A program made the position numbers and the translations under genes. Under the pieces are notes generated by a model. That model was not told the DNA's origin and made no database searches. It was given only the letters and a program-made list of their open reading frames with translations. Of a DNA stretch of 64,000 bases, positions 55,365-64,000 are shown one piece after another. The DNA lies in contig DGAD01000021.1 in NCBI GenBank assembly GCA_002382805.1, positions 1 through 64,000 of the forward strand, read 5' to 3'. The DNA is from Clostridiales bacterium UBA4039. Lineage in GTDB: Bacteria > Bacillota > Clostridia > Lachnospirales > Vallitaleaceae. Numbering within the stretch: the stretch's first letter is position 1; each line of letters opens with the position of its first letter.

Positions 55365-58300
55365 TTATGGATTAAACTTAATAATGCTTTCAATAATATA
55401 CTCATAATCGCGATACGCAAAAGTATCGCCTATTTTTTTATTGAGCAATTGGCACTTAAATCCATTCAACTCCTCTTCTGTCTCTCCATCAATATGTACT
55501 TCAAACACTTCTTCTGAAGCCTTATCAATCAAGCGCACTTTGTCCTTATACCAACACACCGCCTCTTCCGACTGTTGTGCCAGATGATATAAAGTTGTCT
55601 GTTCGGCCTTTTGCGATACCTGTGTCGGCAATTGTGCTTTTTGATCTAGGTGATGCTTAATCTGCTGAATAACTTGTTCTCTGTTTTTCCACCAATCATA
55701 ACTCCAGACCCGCAACACATCCCAGTCTCTTGTTTGATAAAAACGTTGTCGATAAATATCACGTTCTAACAGACTTTGTCCACTTTGATAGACTGCACTA
55801 TCTGTCTCTAGACCAAGAATATAGGCCTGCCTATTTTCATCCCATATAGCCGCATCGATTTGATAGCGTCCTCGTCCGATATAATTATCTACACAAAATC
55901 CTTCTTGGCGAAGTACGACACTTAATTCTTCAACAAATCCTTCTGTCTCATCTTTTGGTTTTGCTTCAAATTCAGACATTCGGTGCAGTAATAAATCCTG
56001 TCGCTCCTTATTTTGCTCGGAGACTTCTTTGGCATACTGCAGGTATTGTTTGAACAGTTTTGCTCCACGATTTTTTGTCTTTGAAACGGTCAACGCCTCC
56101 GGTTCAATGGATGTAATGACATAGCATTTTTTCTTTGCACGACTAATGGCTACGTTGAGTCGGTTCTCACCACCGTCTTGCGAAAGCGATCCAAAATTCA
56201 TTGAGATCTTCCCGGCTTCATTGGGCGCATATCCCACCGAAAAAATAATAATATCCCGTTCATCCCCTTGAACATTTTCAATATTTTTCACAAAAATAGA
56301 TACATCTTCTTCTTTACGGCGTCGCTGTCGTTCTTCCATATAAAGGGTTTTGAAGGTTTCATCAATCTGGCATCTCGTCTCTAAAAGGTCTTCAATCAAG
56401 TCTTTTTGACTAATATTAAAGGTAATAATTCCAATGCTTTCATTATTGTTGCGTGTTCGAAGCAATTGGTCCACTAATTCCACGATACGATTGGCTTCGA
56501 CGTTATTGCGGCGCTGTTCCCATCGTCCGTCAACTTTAATGCGTTCAATCGGTGCGGTCTTATCAAAGTTACACTTGACGCGATTTGGCGATACATTAAG
56601 TCGACCACTATAGAAAGCATGATTAGAAAACTGAATCAATTCTTCAAATTCTGAACGATAATGATAGTTTAAATGAACTGGCGTGTACGTTACCTTGGCA
56701 AGATCTAGCAAACTTTCTTCTTCAAGGGCTGCCGCCGTTTTTATATCTATTATCTCTTCTTCTTCGTCATCCACACGCGCCATAAATGCCGATGTAGGTC
56801 GAAGCTGCTGATCATCTCCTGCAATAACAATCTTAGCTCCACGGTATATGGTTGGTATGGCGTTTTCTACAAACATCTGCGAAGCCTCATCAAAAATAAT
56901 CACATCAAACAAGTTGTTCTGCAGCGGAAGTATCTCTGATACAGTTTCCGGGCTCATCAACCAACAAGGATAAAGCGTAAACAGCAAATTGGTAAACTCA
57001 AAAATAAGGTTACGAATAGGCCATAAGCGTCTCTTTTTTTCTGCCTGACGGCGCATCTCTTTGTAGTTGGCATCACCTAAAAATATCTGCATTTGATCAT
57101 TCCAGTAGCTATGGATAATCTTTGCGGTCTGACGTTCATTTTGTTCCATCAAATCTTGAATCCCATCCGTAATCTGATTGAACTGATGATAATAAAGATA
57201 AAACGCATTAAATTCCTCGGTCTTTTCAATGACCTGGATATGTTCTAGGACAATAAATTCTAGAAGGTTATCCAGCATAATTTCCATATATTTTACATCT
57301 TGACCGTGGGTAAATGCATATTCCAAAAGCCGGACATCAGTATCTTCCAGACCAAAAATACTGACGGTAAGTTCTTGATAATAGGCATAATTTTTAATAC
57401 TTGCTTCAATGTTTTTGACTTGGTCAAAAAAAGTGCTTGGATTCATCATTGCCTCAGATACCTTGCGCTTGCCATCTTTAACAAAACCTTCCATGAGCTT
57501 AGACACTTCTTGACCCATAGCATTTAAGACCTTCGCGTGTTCGCTAAAGTACTGGATGTATTTTTGTTGCTCTTGTTCAAATCGTTGGCGATTCCCATTG
57601 CGCTCTTTTGTTTTTGCTGCATGCTTAACCCACTTGGGTAAATTCCACCAGCTGATTTTTTCTTCTGCAACAAGTGCTTGATTCATCTCTTGATTATAAT
57701 TTTTTGCCAAAAGGTCTACAAGTTCTTGGGTTAATGGCTTTTGCTCCGCACAATATTCCCTGGCTAGAATTTCATAAATTTTTGAATCTAATGCAGCTAG
57801 GGTTTCTTTATACGTCATAATGTGATGACAAACCTTGATAAGCTGGTCCTTCTCCATAAAATCCAGATTATCTTTAATCGATGTAAGATACGGGTAGTTG
57901 TCCACAAGGGTAGCGTATTTGTGATATGTATCCACAATGTAGGGTTGCTTATTCAACTTTTCAAAAGAACGGTTGAGCTCATCATAGGTATAATGCATGA
58001 ACGGATTATCTTCACGAAAAGCTTTATAATATGGATATCTAGGGTCTTCCTGGCTAAATATACCTTCTGATTTGTTATACATCTGTTGAAGGGTGATACC
58101 AAATGGACGCTCTCTGATCAGTTCACGTTCAACACATTGTAATTGTTCAATATGTTCATTAATCTTTGCTGCATTGTCCTCAAAAAATTGTCGGTTCTCA
58201 ATGCCTTCAATATCAAAGCCTTGTTCTACTTGTTGACGTAGCTTATCATAGAAGCTTTTCTTATCTTTACTGGCATCATGAATGAGCATCATCTTTGACT

Positions 58301-59558
58301 GAATCCCTGCGAGACGATTATACAGTACATCAAGCGCTGCCCGTTTTTGTGATACTACAAGAACGCGTTTACCTTTTGCAAGCGCATCTGAGACCATATT
58401 ACTAATAGTTTGTGATTTTCCTGTTCCAGGTGGTCCATAGATAACCATTTGATCCGTTTGCGCAAGTGTGGATAATGCAGTCTCTTGACTGTAATCTACA
58501 GGCATCATCGTATACAGGCTTTGACGATAGGTATTTGTCAATGCCACTGTATCTATTTCTTCATCTCCTGTATTCGTTAAAAGTGTAGAGAGGCTATGGT
58601 TCATCGTCTCGGCTCCATCAAGTGCTTCTAACGCCTCATAATCGGCATAGATTGCATTGGATATCGGAAACTGTCCCATCACAAGGTAAGATTTGATAAG
58701 CAATTCTCCCGGTGCATACTCAGGTAGCGTTGCATTGGTATATCCGCGAAGCGTTTCATATTGAATTCGATCATCAACAGTCACCATCCCCATCTGCTCC
58801 AGCTCATTACGCACAAATTCTTCAATCGCTTCCGACTTAATTGTTGAAAGGTCTAATGTATCATAGTCCTTGATTACCGATTGATGGCACTTATTCGCAG
58901 CAAATAAAAACACCTTATTCACCATGGCATCTCTAGCTTCACTGTTTTTTATCGACCACGTATTACCATGTACTTCAAGCTCCACAGGAAAAAGAAAAAA
59001 AGGTGCTCGAACGAAGCTTCCATCGCGAAAGCGCCCCTCCACAAACGGGAATCCGATGGATAATTCATACTTTCCAGTTTCCTTTTCAATAGCCAATGTC
59101 TCACGATGTAGATAACTCAGGTGATTTGACAGCATCAACGCCGTCTCATAGTCTTGTTCAATCTTCTTTTTTTGTGACTCTTGATGTAAAGAATATTTTT
59201 CTTCGATTTCCTGATGGCGCTGTCTTAATATGTGCTCTTCATCCTTAGACAGACCTTCTTGCTTTTTCATCATCGATGATAAGGCGCTAAATTCTTGTTC
59301 ACGTTCCAACGTAATCGCCTCATCAAGCGCTTGCAATCGTTTTTTACGGACTTTATACGGATCTTCAAGAATCACCATTGATTTTGACATATCCCCAAGA
59401 ATATACTCCGCTAAAGATGTGACATCAAAATTTTGCTCGATAAAGCTACGATACAAGTCAAAACTTCTTTTTTTATGTACCTTCCTAAGTATGAGACTGC
59501 GATTGCGACCGCTTATGTTTACAAGTCGGTCTTTGTACGTTTTTAATACCTCTTGCAT
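55365..59558 (-). CDS. DUF4011 superfamily-1 helicase with Vsr-like nuclease domain
   Basis: About 1397 residues. The N-terminal DUF4011-like part covers about 1-330. A superfamily-1 helicase follows with Walker A YGPPGTGKSQT (about 372-382), Walker B VIIFDEASQ (about 885), GDDQQLRPTSAF, NVQGDERDIIIFS (about 1096) and RLNVAISRAKKK. An MTES_1575/Vsr-like endonuclease domain (about 1205-1300; YQIDAAIWD, GLETDSAVYQSG, WDVLRVWSYDWW) and a GreA-C-like tail (about 1330-1397) follow. Nucleic-acid remodelling or phage defence is plausible for such fusions but unproved here. ATG 59558 is chosen for GGGAGG 6 bases upstream. No partner defence gene is adjacent. Confidence 0.85.
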   Translation of the reverse strand: MQEVLKTYKDRLVNISGRNRSLILRKVHKKRSFDLYRSFIEQNFDVTSLAEYILGDMSKSMVILEDPYKVRKKRLQALDEAITLEREQEFSALSSMMKKQEGLSKDEEHILRQRHQEIEEKYSLHQESQKKKIEQDYETALMLSNHLSYLHRETLAIEKETGKYELSIGFPFVEGRFRDGSFVRAPFFLFPVELEVHGNTWSIKNSEARDAMVNKVFLFAANKCHQSVIKDYDTLDLSTIKSEAIEEFVRNELEQMGMVTVDDRIQYETLRGYTNATLPEYAPGELLIKSYLVMGQFPISNAIYADYEALEALDGAETMNHSLSTLLTNTGDEEIDTVALTNTYRQSLYTMMPVDYSQETALSTLAQTDQMVIYGPPGTGKSQTISNMVSDALAKGKRVLVVSQKRAALDVLYNRLAGIQSKMMLIHDASKDKKSFYDKLRQQVEQGFDIEGIENRQFFEDNAAKINEHIEQLQCVERELIRERPFGITLQQMYNKSEGIFSQEDPRYPYYKAFREDNPFMHYTYDELNRSFEKLNKQPYIVDTYHKYATLVDNYPYLTSIKDNLDFMEKDQLIKVCHHIMTYKETLAALDSKIYEILAREYCAEQKPLTQELVDLLAKNYNQEMNQALVAEEKISWWNLPKWVKHAAKTKERNGNRQRFEQEQQKYIQYFSEHAKVLNAMGQEVSKLMEGFVKDGKRKVSEAMMNPSTFFDQVKNIEASIKNYAYYQELTVSIFGLEDTDVRLLEYAFTHGQDVKYMEIMLDNLLEFIVLEHIQVIEKTEEFNAFYLYYHQFNQITDGIQDLMEQNERQTAKIIHSYWNDQMQIFLGDANYKEMRRQAEKKRRLWPIRNLIFEFTNLLFTLYPCWLMSPETVSEILPLQNNLFDVIIFDEASQMFVENAIPTIYRGAKIVIAGDDQQLRPTSAFMARVDDEEEEIIDIKTAAALEEESLLDLAKVTYTPVHLNYHYRSEFEELIQFSNHAFYSGRLNVSPNRVKCNFDKTAPIERIKVDGRWEQRRNNVEANRIVELVDQLLRTRNNNESIGIITFNISQKDLIEDLLETRCQIDETFKTLYMEERQRRRKEEDVSIFVKNIENVQGDERDIIIFSVGYAPNEAGKISMNFGSLSQDGGENRLNVAISRAKKKCYVITSIEPEALTVSKTKNRGAKLFKQYLQYAKEVSEQNKERQDLLLHRMSEFEAKPKDETEGFVEELSVVLRQEGFCVDNYIGRGRYQIDAAIWDENRQAYILGLETDSAVYQSGQSLLERDIYRQRFYQTRDWDVLRVWSYDWWKNREQVIQQIKHHLDQKAQLPTQVSQKAEQTTLYHLAQQSEEAVCWYKDKVRLIDKASEEVFEVHIDGETEEELNGFKCQLLNKKIGDTFAYRDYEYIIESIIKFNP

Positions 59559-59605
59559 TTTTATCCTCCCATATTGTTTTTCTACATTAAAAAACACTTT
59601 CTTTT

Positions 59606-59669
59606 AGTATACCTATATACGGATTAATCTACAAGAAAATCTTGCCAATGTGTTGGAAAATGATATACT
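59606..59669. promoter_or_regulatory. back-to-back promoters: helicase (-) and GNAT (+)
   Basis: Minus strand: TTGTAG (59629-59634), 17 bp, TATACT (59606-59611), for the helicase gene. Plus strand: TTGCCA (59642-59647), 16 bp, TATACT (59664-59669), for the acetyltransferase. The two -35 boxes are 7 bp apart, so one bound protein could affect both. Confidence 0.6.
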
Positions 59670-59706
59670 AAATAGAGAAACATATATCGACCTATAAGGA
59701 GATCGT

Positions 59707-60258
59707 ATGCGAAAAGTACAGTTAGAATCCCCTCGTCTTATTATAAAAACAATTACGCCTTCTCAAGCTTCAAAAGTCTTGGCATTTTATATGGAAAACA
59801 AGGATTTTTTCGAACCCTTTGAGCCTTATCGTCCACCGTACTTTTATACCAAACAACATCAGCGTCAACTCCTTCGCTGGGATTTACAGGGATTAGCCGA
59901 ATCTTCTATGGTAAGGTTTTGGCTATATAAAAAAGAAGACCTTGCCCATCCCATCGGAAGCATATCCTTGTCCAATATTTTTCGTGGGGTTTTTCAATCG
60001 TGTAATATCGGCTACAAAATTGATTGTCAGCATACACGTCAAGGATATATGGAAGAAGCCATGATTCAAGTCATTGAGTATGCTTTTTTAACATTGGATC
60101 TTCATCGTATTGAAGCCAACGTTATGCCACGTAATACCCCTTCGTTAAGCCTTGTAAAAAAACTCGGTTTTCACGAAGAAGGCTTAGCTAAGCAATATTT
60201 AAAAATTAATGGTCAGTGGGAAGACCATCTACATATGACACTCTTAAACGAAACTTAA
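59707..60258 (+). CDS. GNAT N-acetyltransferase, RimJ/RimL-like
   Basis: A 183-residue acetyl-CoA-dependent acetyltransferase of the RimJ/RimL group. The N-terminal strand reads ESPRLIIKTITPSQ, the acetyl-CoA loop region is near residues 103-120 (CQHTRQGYMEEAM), and EANVMPRNTPSLSLVKKLGF (about 138-157) is the highly conserved C-terminal segment. It likely acetylates a protein N-terminus, such as a ribosomal protein, or a small amine. AAGGAG precedes the ATG, and a terminator follows at 60391. Confidence 0.9.
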   Translation: MRKVQLESPRLIIKTITPSQASKVLAFYMENKDFFEPFEPYRPPYFYTKQHQRQLLRWDLQGLAESSMVRFWLYKKEDLAHPIGSISLSNIFRGVFQSCNIGYKIDCQHTRQGYMEEAMIQVIEYAFLTLDLHRIEANVMPRNTPSLSLVKKLGFHEEGLAKQYLKINGQWEDHLHMTLLNET

Positions 60259-60389
60259 TGATACTTTTATACAATTTACAAATTGTTCATAAAGTATACA
60301 TTTTGTATACACAACTATATTGTATTATTTATCTGTAAGAATTAGTTACCTCTTACATATTAAATACTCTCCCCCTCATCCTTTACAAT

Positions 60390-60424
60390 AGCACCAAGCT
60401 TCGAGCTTAGGTGCTCTTTTTTTG
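60390..60424 (+). terminator. terminator after the GNAT gene
   Basis: Stem AGCACC-AAGCT / AGCTT-AGGTGCT with loop TCG, followed by seven T on the plus strand. It lies about 130 bp downstream of the acetyltransferase stop; the intervening sequence holds no gene I can support. Confidence 0.85.
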
Positions 60425-60433
60425 TATAAAAAC

Positions 60434-60493
60434 CCAGCCATACAGGCAATCCCTACCGATATAAAGCTTCGGTCAGTACTGCTGTATGGCTGG
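60434..60493 (-). terminator. large two-stem hairpin after the chemoreceptor gene
   Basis: CCAGCCATACAG (60434-60445) and CTGTATGGCTGG (60482-60493) form a perfect 12-bp outer stem; ACCGA (60455-60459) and TCGGT (60469-60473) form an inner stem. On the minus strand GTTTTTATAC follows, so it can work as the chemoreceptor terminator, but the loop is unusually large and structured. Confidence 0.6.
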
Positions 60494-60500
60494 TTATTAA

Positions 60501-62195
60501 TTAAATGTTAAAGTATCCTACCTTTTCATCTAAGCGGTTTGCACTGTTTTGATTCTGCGTTGTTCGAGTCAACACATCATCCGATTTCATAGCAATATCC
60601 GTTAGTTTTTCTGCAATGAGCGTCGTGCCTTCTGCCCCTTCTATAGAGGCTCTAGAGATTTCATCAATAGCTAAGCGAATCTGTCGAATCGTCTCTACCA
60701 ACTGTAACGCCACATGATTAATCTCCATCACCACTGTTTGCACTTGATCTGAGTCTTGGTTATATTGGTCACTGGTTTTTACAAACACTTGGTAATCCTT
60801 TAACACCTGTGTATCGACAAACGCTAATAGTTCCTGTGAATCTTGAACCATGCTTGTCACCGTATCCGATACGTTACTTGTGATTGCATTAATTCTAGAT
60901 ACCGCTTTGTTGGAATCTTCTGCTAGCTTGCGAATCTCATCTGCCACCACTGCAAATCCTTTTCCTGCCTCACCTGCACGCGCAGCTTCTATCGCAGCAT
61001 TTAGTGCCAGTAGGTTGGTTTGGGATGTAATCGCCATGATTGTCTGAGATAATTCGCGTATTTCTTCAATTGCATCGGCTTTTTGAATTGAATCTCGAAG
61101 TTGTTGATTCGTCTTTTCATAGATGCCGGTTGCACTATTATATGAATTGAGGGTTTCTTCTTTCAGTAAATCTGCCCGCTTTTTAATTTCCTTTGCCAGC
61201 GTTTCACCTGAATAGGTCTTATCCTTCATCTGCTCAATACGTTCTTCGATTTCAGTCGCTGATGCATGCATCTGTTGTGTTGACGCCGATGTCTCATCCA
61301 TTCCTGCGGATAGCTCTTCTGTTGTTGCAGAGATATCTTGAATACTTGCATGGACAATTTCCATATCTTCAAACGCTTCTGTCGCAGAGCCCTTTAACTT
61401 CTGAGACTCTTGCTTAATCTCATCTAAGACACCTGTAATCTGAGTTTTCATAATATCTGCTGAGCGTGCGATCTGTCCGATCTCATCTTTTCGCATGGTC
61501 AATTTTTGGGGAAACTCAATATCAAATCGCCCTTGCTCCATAGATTGCATGCGTTCTTGAACCATATACAATTTTTTGGCGATAAGGCTTCCAAAAAGAT
61601 ACATAAGCACACTACTGATTATAAGCAATACAAACGCTGCTATTCCAATTATTAGCATAACCTGATCAATCGCCTTAGAAACTTGCTCTGTATAAACTCC
61701 CACAAACCACATGCCTATTATTTCCCCAGCATTGTCTTTAATGGGAACATATACCGTGTGCGAGGATCTGCCCAGAATATCTGCCATGCCCGAGTATAGT
61801 TCTCCTTGCTCTAGAACTTTTTGGACGACCGTTTGGGAAGCCTGGGTTCCTACTTGGCGCTGCCCATTAGCATCTGAGACATTGGTAGTTATACGTGTAT
61901 CGCCTTGGAAAATTGTGACTAATATATCCGCTCCATTGGTAATTTCATCAATAATTTCTGTATTGTCATTGATGACGACGTCCCCTTTATAAAGCTTATC
62001 GTCTATAATGCTCCAATCGCCCGGATAAATTGTGTCGATAAGATGCAATCCTACACCCGAATAATTTTCCAGTTCTTGTGTTTTTTCTCGCATAATTAAG
62101 GCATTCATTTCATTATGCATAAAAAGAACAATTGCTGTTGTCAGTGCGACAATAATCCCGGTGGTAATTAAACTGATTTTCCATTTGATTTTCAT
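60501..62195 (-). CDS. methyl-accepting chemotaxis protein, single-Cache sensor
   Basis: A 564-residue chemoreceptor. Membrane helix one is at about residues 8-26. A single Cache domain (about 30-160) has [22 protein letters not shown] and [13 protein letters not shown], a pattern common in sCache_3-type sensors. Helix two is near 175-200, then HAMP and a signalling coiled coil with the tip [20 protein letters not shown]. The ligand is unknown. ATG 62195 is chosen because AAAGGA precedes it at suitable distance and the membrane helix follows directly; the frame extends upstream to 62267 without a good site. It is unrelated in its sensor to the chemoreceptor at 32007. Confidence 0.9.
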   Translation of the reverse strand: MKIKWKISLITTGIIVALTTAIVLFMHNEMNALIMREKTQELENYSGVGLHLIDTIYPGDWSIIDDKLYKGDVVINDNTEIIDEITNGADILVTIFQGDTRITTNVSDANGQRQVGTQASQTVVQKVLEQGELYSGMADILGRSSHTVYVPIKDNAGEIIGMWFVGVYTEQVSKAIDQVMLIIGIAAFVLLIISSVLMYLFGSLIAKKLYMVQERMQSMEQGRFDIEFPQKLTMRKDEIGQIARSADIMKTQITGVLDEIKQESQKLKGSATEAFEDMEIVHASIQDISATTEELSAGMDETSASTQQMHASATEIEERIEQMKDKTYSGETLAKEIKKRADLLKEETLNSYNSATGIYEKTNQQLRDSIQKADAIEEIRELSQTIMAITSQTNLLALNAAIEAARAGEAGKGFAVVADEIRKLAEDSNKAVSRINAITSNVSDTVTSMVQDSQELLAFVDTQVLKDYQVFVKTSDQYNQDSDQVQTVVMEINHVALQLVETIRQIRLAIDEISRASIEGAEGTTLIAEKLTDIAMKSDDVLTRTTQNQNSANRLDEKVGYFNI

Positions 62196-62331
62196 TTTGG
62201 CACTTCCTTTCATAATTATGAAATAAAATACCCTCTCTGGTTTTCCCATCGCAATACCTGCTGCCATTTCTCACAAGTTATATCGGATGGTTTTATGAAA
62301 TCCTAAAGTTTGCATGAAAAAAAAACAAATT

Positions 62332-63156
62332 CTATCCTTTAACCGCTCCTGCCATCAAGCTTTGCTGTACTTGATTACTAAGGAGGAAGTAGATGAGGAT
62401 AGTCGGTAATGTTGCGATAACCATACCTGCGCCAATCAGTCCCCAATCCGTTGTGTATTGTCCCGCAAAAGACATAATCCCTACCGGTAATGTCCGATAA
62501 GTTGAACTATCAATTAAAGTGTTCGCAAAAATCAATTCATTCCATGTCCCTAGGAATGTAAAGATGGATGCCGTCGCAATTGCCGGACGCATAATGGGAA
62601 GAATAATAGTAATAAAGCTGCGAAAGATTCCACACCCGTCAATATAGGCCGCCTCTTCCATCTCGCGTGGTATCGCTTTATAAAACCCGGTCAAAATCAT
62701 AATGCTCATAGGGATACCAAAAGCGATATAAGGAATAAGTAATCCTAGGTATCCTCCCTTTAGTCCCATCCAGTCCATCATTTGAAATAAGGGCAACAAG
62801 GTCGCCTGAATCGGAATCATAATCCCAAGGGTAAATATGGAAAAGACAAGGGTCTTATGCTTCCAATGCATTCTTGCAATAGCATATGCCGCCATGGCTG
62901 ATAAGATGCCTACAAAAACAACCGTCAAGCCAGAGTAGATGACGGAGTTCATAAAGTAGCGTAAGATACCTCCATCATTAAGGGCGGTTGTATAGTTTAC
63001 CCAACGCCATGTCTCAGGTAATCCCAAAACATTGTCTCCAAAAATCTCGTTATTGGTTTTTAATGAAAAGGTAATCAGCCAATACAAAGGAAAGATTTGG
63101 GTTAGAGCAATTATGATTAAAAGTAAAAATTGCAGTTCTTTTTTTAGTTTTTGCAT
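62332..63156 (-). CDS. carbohydrate ABC transporter permease, MalG-type
   Basis: A 274-residue permease with six membrane helices. The cytoplasmic EAA loop, EEAAYIDGCGIFRSFITIIL (about 182-201), docks the ATPase. It belongs to the CUT1 group, which imports oligosaccharides. ATG 63156 is chosen for AAGGAGG 6 bases upstream; the frame from 63195 would overlap the preceding permease gene. The ATPase and solute-binding protein are not in the window; in CUT1 systems the ATPase is often encoded elsewhere. Confidence 0.92.
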   Translation of the reverse strand: MQKLKKELQFLLLIIIALTQIFPLYWLITFSLKTNNEIFGDNVLGLPETWRWVNYTTALNDGGILRYFMNSVIYSGLTVVFVGILSAMAAYAIARMHWKHKTLVFSIFTLGIMIPIQATLLPLFQMMDWMGLKGGYLGLLIPYIAFGIPMSIMILTGFYKAIPREMEEAAYIDGCGIFRSFITIILPIMRPAIATASIFTFLGTWNELIFANTLIDSSTYRTLPVGIMSFAGQYTTDWGLIGAGMVIATLPTILIYFLLSNQVQQSLMAGAVKG

Positions 63157-63166
63157 ACTTTCCTCC

Positions 63167-64000
63167 TTATAATGATGAAGCGTTTTCTTCAGCACGCTTA
63201 AAAATCCGACTAATAATCAAACTAAACAAGAGACATTCAATAACAATGAAAAAGGCCTGGGCACTTCCATATCCATATAAGCTCTTCCTAAACAAGTTGG
63301 TATACATCAGTGTTGAAGGTACCTCTGATGCATGGTTAGGTCCGCCACCTGTCATGACATAAATTAAGTCGAAGGAACGTAGGGCTCCGGTTAAGGCAAA
63401 AATCATACAGGTTTTGATTACAGGCGACAATAAAGGAATGGTAATCTTTAGTGTCGTCTTGAATTTTGTCGCACCGTCAATCTGGGCCGCCTCATAGTAA
63501 TCGTTTGGAATCGATTTGATACCTGCATAAAAAATCAGCATATGATATCCAATATATTGCCATACAGCGGGTACAACGGTTGCATAAAAAGCTGTCTTTG
63601 GTTGTGCCAGCCAGGCGTACTCAAAATCACTCCCACTAATTGTGCGAATGAGAATATTCAATAGTCCATAGTCACTTTTAAAAATACGCATCCATAATTG
63701 TCCGATAACCATACTCGATATAACCACAGGTACAAAGTAGATGGTTCTAAAAAACTTTTCTCCACGTACACCACGCGAAAGAATAAGTGCAAGGGTAAAC
63801 GAAATCGGTAATTGAATGAATAGGGATGCCGCCACAAGTATAAAAGAGTTCTTCACTGAGTCCGGAAAATATCGATCTTTTGTAAATAATTCAATATAAT
63901 TTGAAAAGCCTAGGAATACTTTTTCACCTATACCATTATAATCATAGAGACTATATACACCTGTTGTTATGATGGGGATGATAACAAAAGCAATAAAAAT
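63167..64000 (-). CDS. carbohydrate ABC transporter permease, MalF-type (5' end beyond window)
   Basis: The frame is open from the stop at 63167 to the right edge, at least 277 residues. It reads through IPIITTGVYSLYDYNGIG and FLGFSNYIELFTKD before the internal GTG at 63856, and that upstream segment is the normal MalF-type N-terminal region. The true start therefore lies past 64000. The EAA loop YEAAQIDGATKFKTTLKITI is clear. It forms the transmembrane pair with the MalG-type permease 10 bp downstream. Confidence 0.92.
   Translation of the reverse strand: MFIAFVIIPIITTGVYSLYDYNGIGEKVFLGFSNYIELFTKDRYFPDSVKNSFILVAASLFIQLPISFTLALILSRGVRGEKFFRTIYFVPVVISSMVIGQLWMRIFKSDYGLLNILIRTISGSDFEYAWLAQPKTAFYATVVPAVWQYIGYHMLIFYAGIKSIPNDYYEAAQIDGATKFKTTLKITIPLLSPVIKTCMIFALTGALRSFDLIYVMTGGGPNHASEVPSTLMYTNLFRKSLYGYGSAQAFFIVIECLLFSLIISRIFKRAEENASSL

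Noticed and set aside
62196..62331. c-di-GMP riboswitch upstream of the chemoreceptor
   Set aside because: The leader has a few GEMM-like fragments but not the conserved GCAAACC and tetraloop-receptor layout.
63167..63856. MalF-type permease starting at the internal GTG 63856
   Set aside because: The frame stays open to the window edge and upstream residues match the expected N-terminal region, so this would cut off the first helix.

Overview
The window looks like a low-GC, anaerobic, Gram-positive Clostridia chromosome (Lachnospirales/Vallitalea-like is my guess; no rRNA or other taxonomic marker is present). The pointers are strong AGGAGG ribosome sites, an SLH-anchored S-layer protein, a DivIVA-like protein, an anaerobic NrdG-type activase, a mannose-family PTS, Cache-type chemoreceptors and c-di-GMP enzymes. 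Almost all genes between 2.7 and 52.5 kb are on the minus strand.

Region by region. (1) 1-2.5 kb: an IS21-family element whose istA is a single open frame broken by three nonsense codons, followed by an intact istB. (2) 2.7-26.4 kb: a large surface-polysaccharide locus. The lower block (19837 down to 2735) encodes the initiating phosphoglycosyltransferase, a sugar reductase/epimerase, four glycosyltransferases, Wzx flippase, Wzy polymerase, Ugd plus a UDP-glucuronate 4-epimerase, and all five enzymes of the UDP-2,3-diacetamido-mannuronic acid route (WbpA, B, E, D, I-like). The upper block (26344 down to 21658) encodes an O-antigen-ligase-like protein, a CapD/WbpM-type 4,6-dehydratase and a Wzz-like chain-length protein. 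A winged-helix regulator, a decayed KilA-N gene and a set of degenerate repeats lie between the blocks. (3) 26.6-29.1 kb: an acidic S-layer-type protein with its own promoter and terminator. (4) 29.3-34 kb: an EAL protein, an AraC/GyrI regulator and a chemoreceptor. (5) 34-46.9 kb: a polysaccharide utilisation locus, probably for a sulfated glycosaminoglycan-like polymer. It has a secreted multidomain PL8 lyase and a separate seven-gene operon (PTS IIC, IID, two sulfatases, IIB, IIA, DUF3604/PHP protein), facing a divergent GntR/UTRA regulator. (6) 47-53.5 kb: a diguanylate cyclase, then a four-gene operon of two Gfo/Idh/MocA oxidoreductases and two xylose-isomerase-like TIM-barrel proteins, with a divergent AraC/cupin regulator. 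(7) 53.5-60.3 kb: tadA, a DivIVA-like gene, an nrdG-like radical SAM gene, a 1.4-kilo-residue DUF4011 helicase-nuclease and a GNAT acetyltransferase. (8) 60.5-64 kb: a second chemoreceptor and two sugar ABC permeases, the second cut by the right edge.

How it fits together: nucleotide sugars made in region 2 would be assembled on undecaprenyl phosphate, flipped, polymerised and attached to the envelope, possibly to the adjacent S-layer protein. Region 5 would depolymerise an external polymer and import the fragments by PTS; region 6 would process oxidised sugars or glycosides. The least explained items are the DUF3604 protein standing where an unsaturated glucuronyl hydrolase would be expected, the orphan helicase-nuclease, the Gfo/TIM-barrel operon, and the decayed spacer inside the polysaccharide locus.
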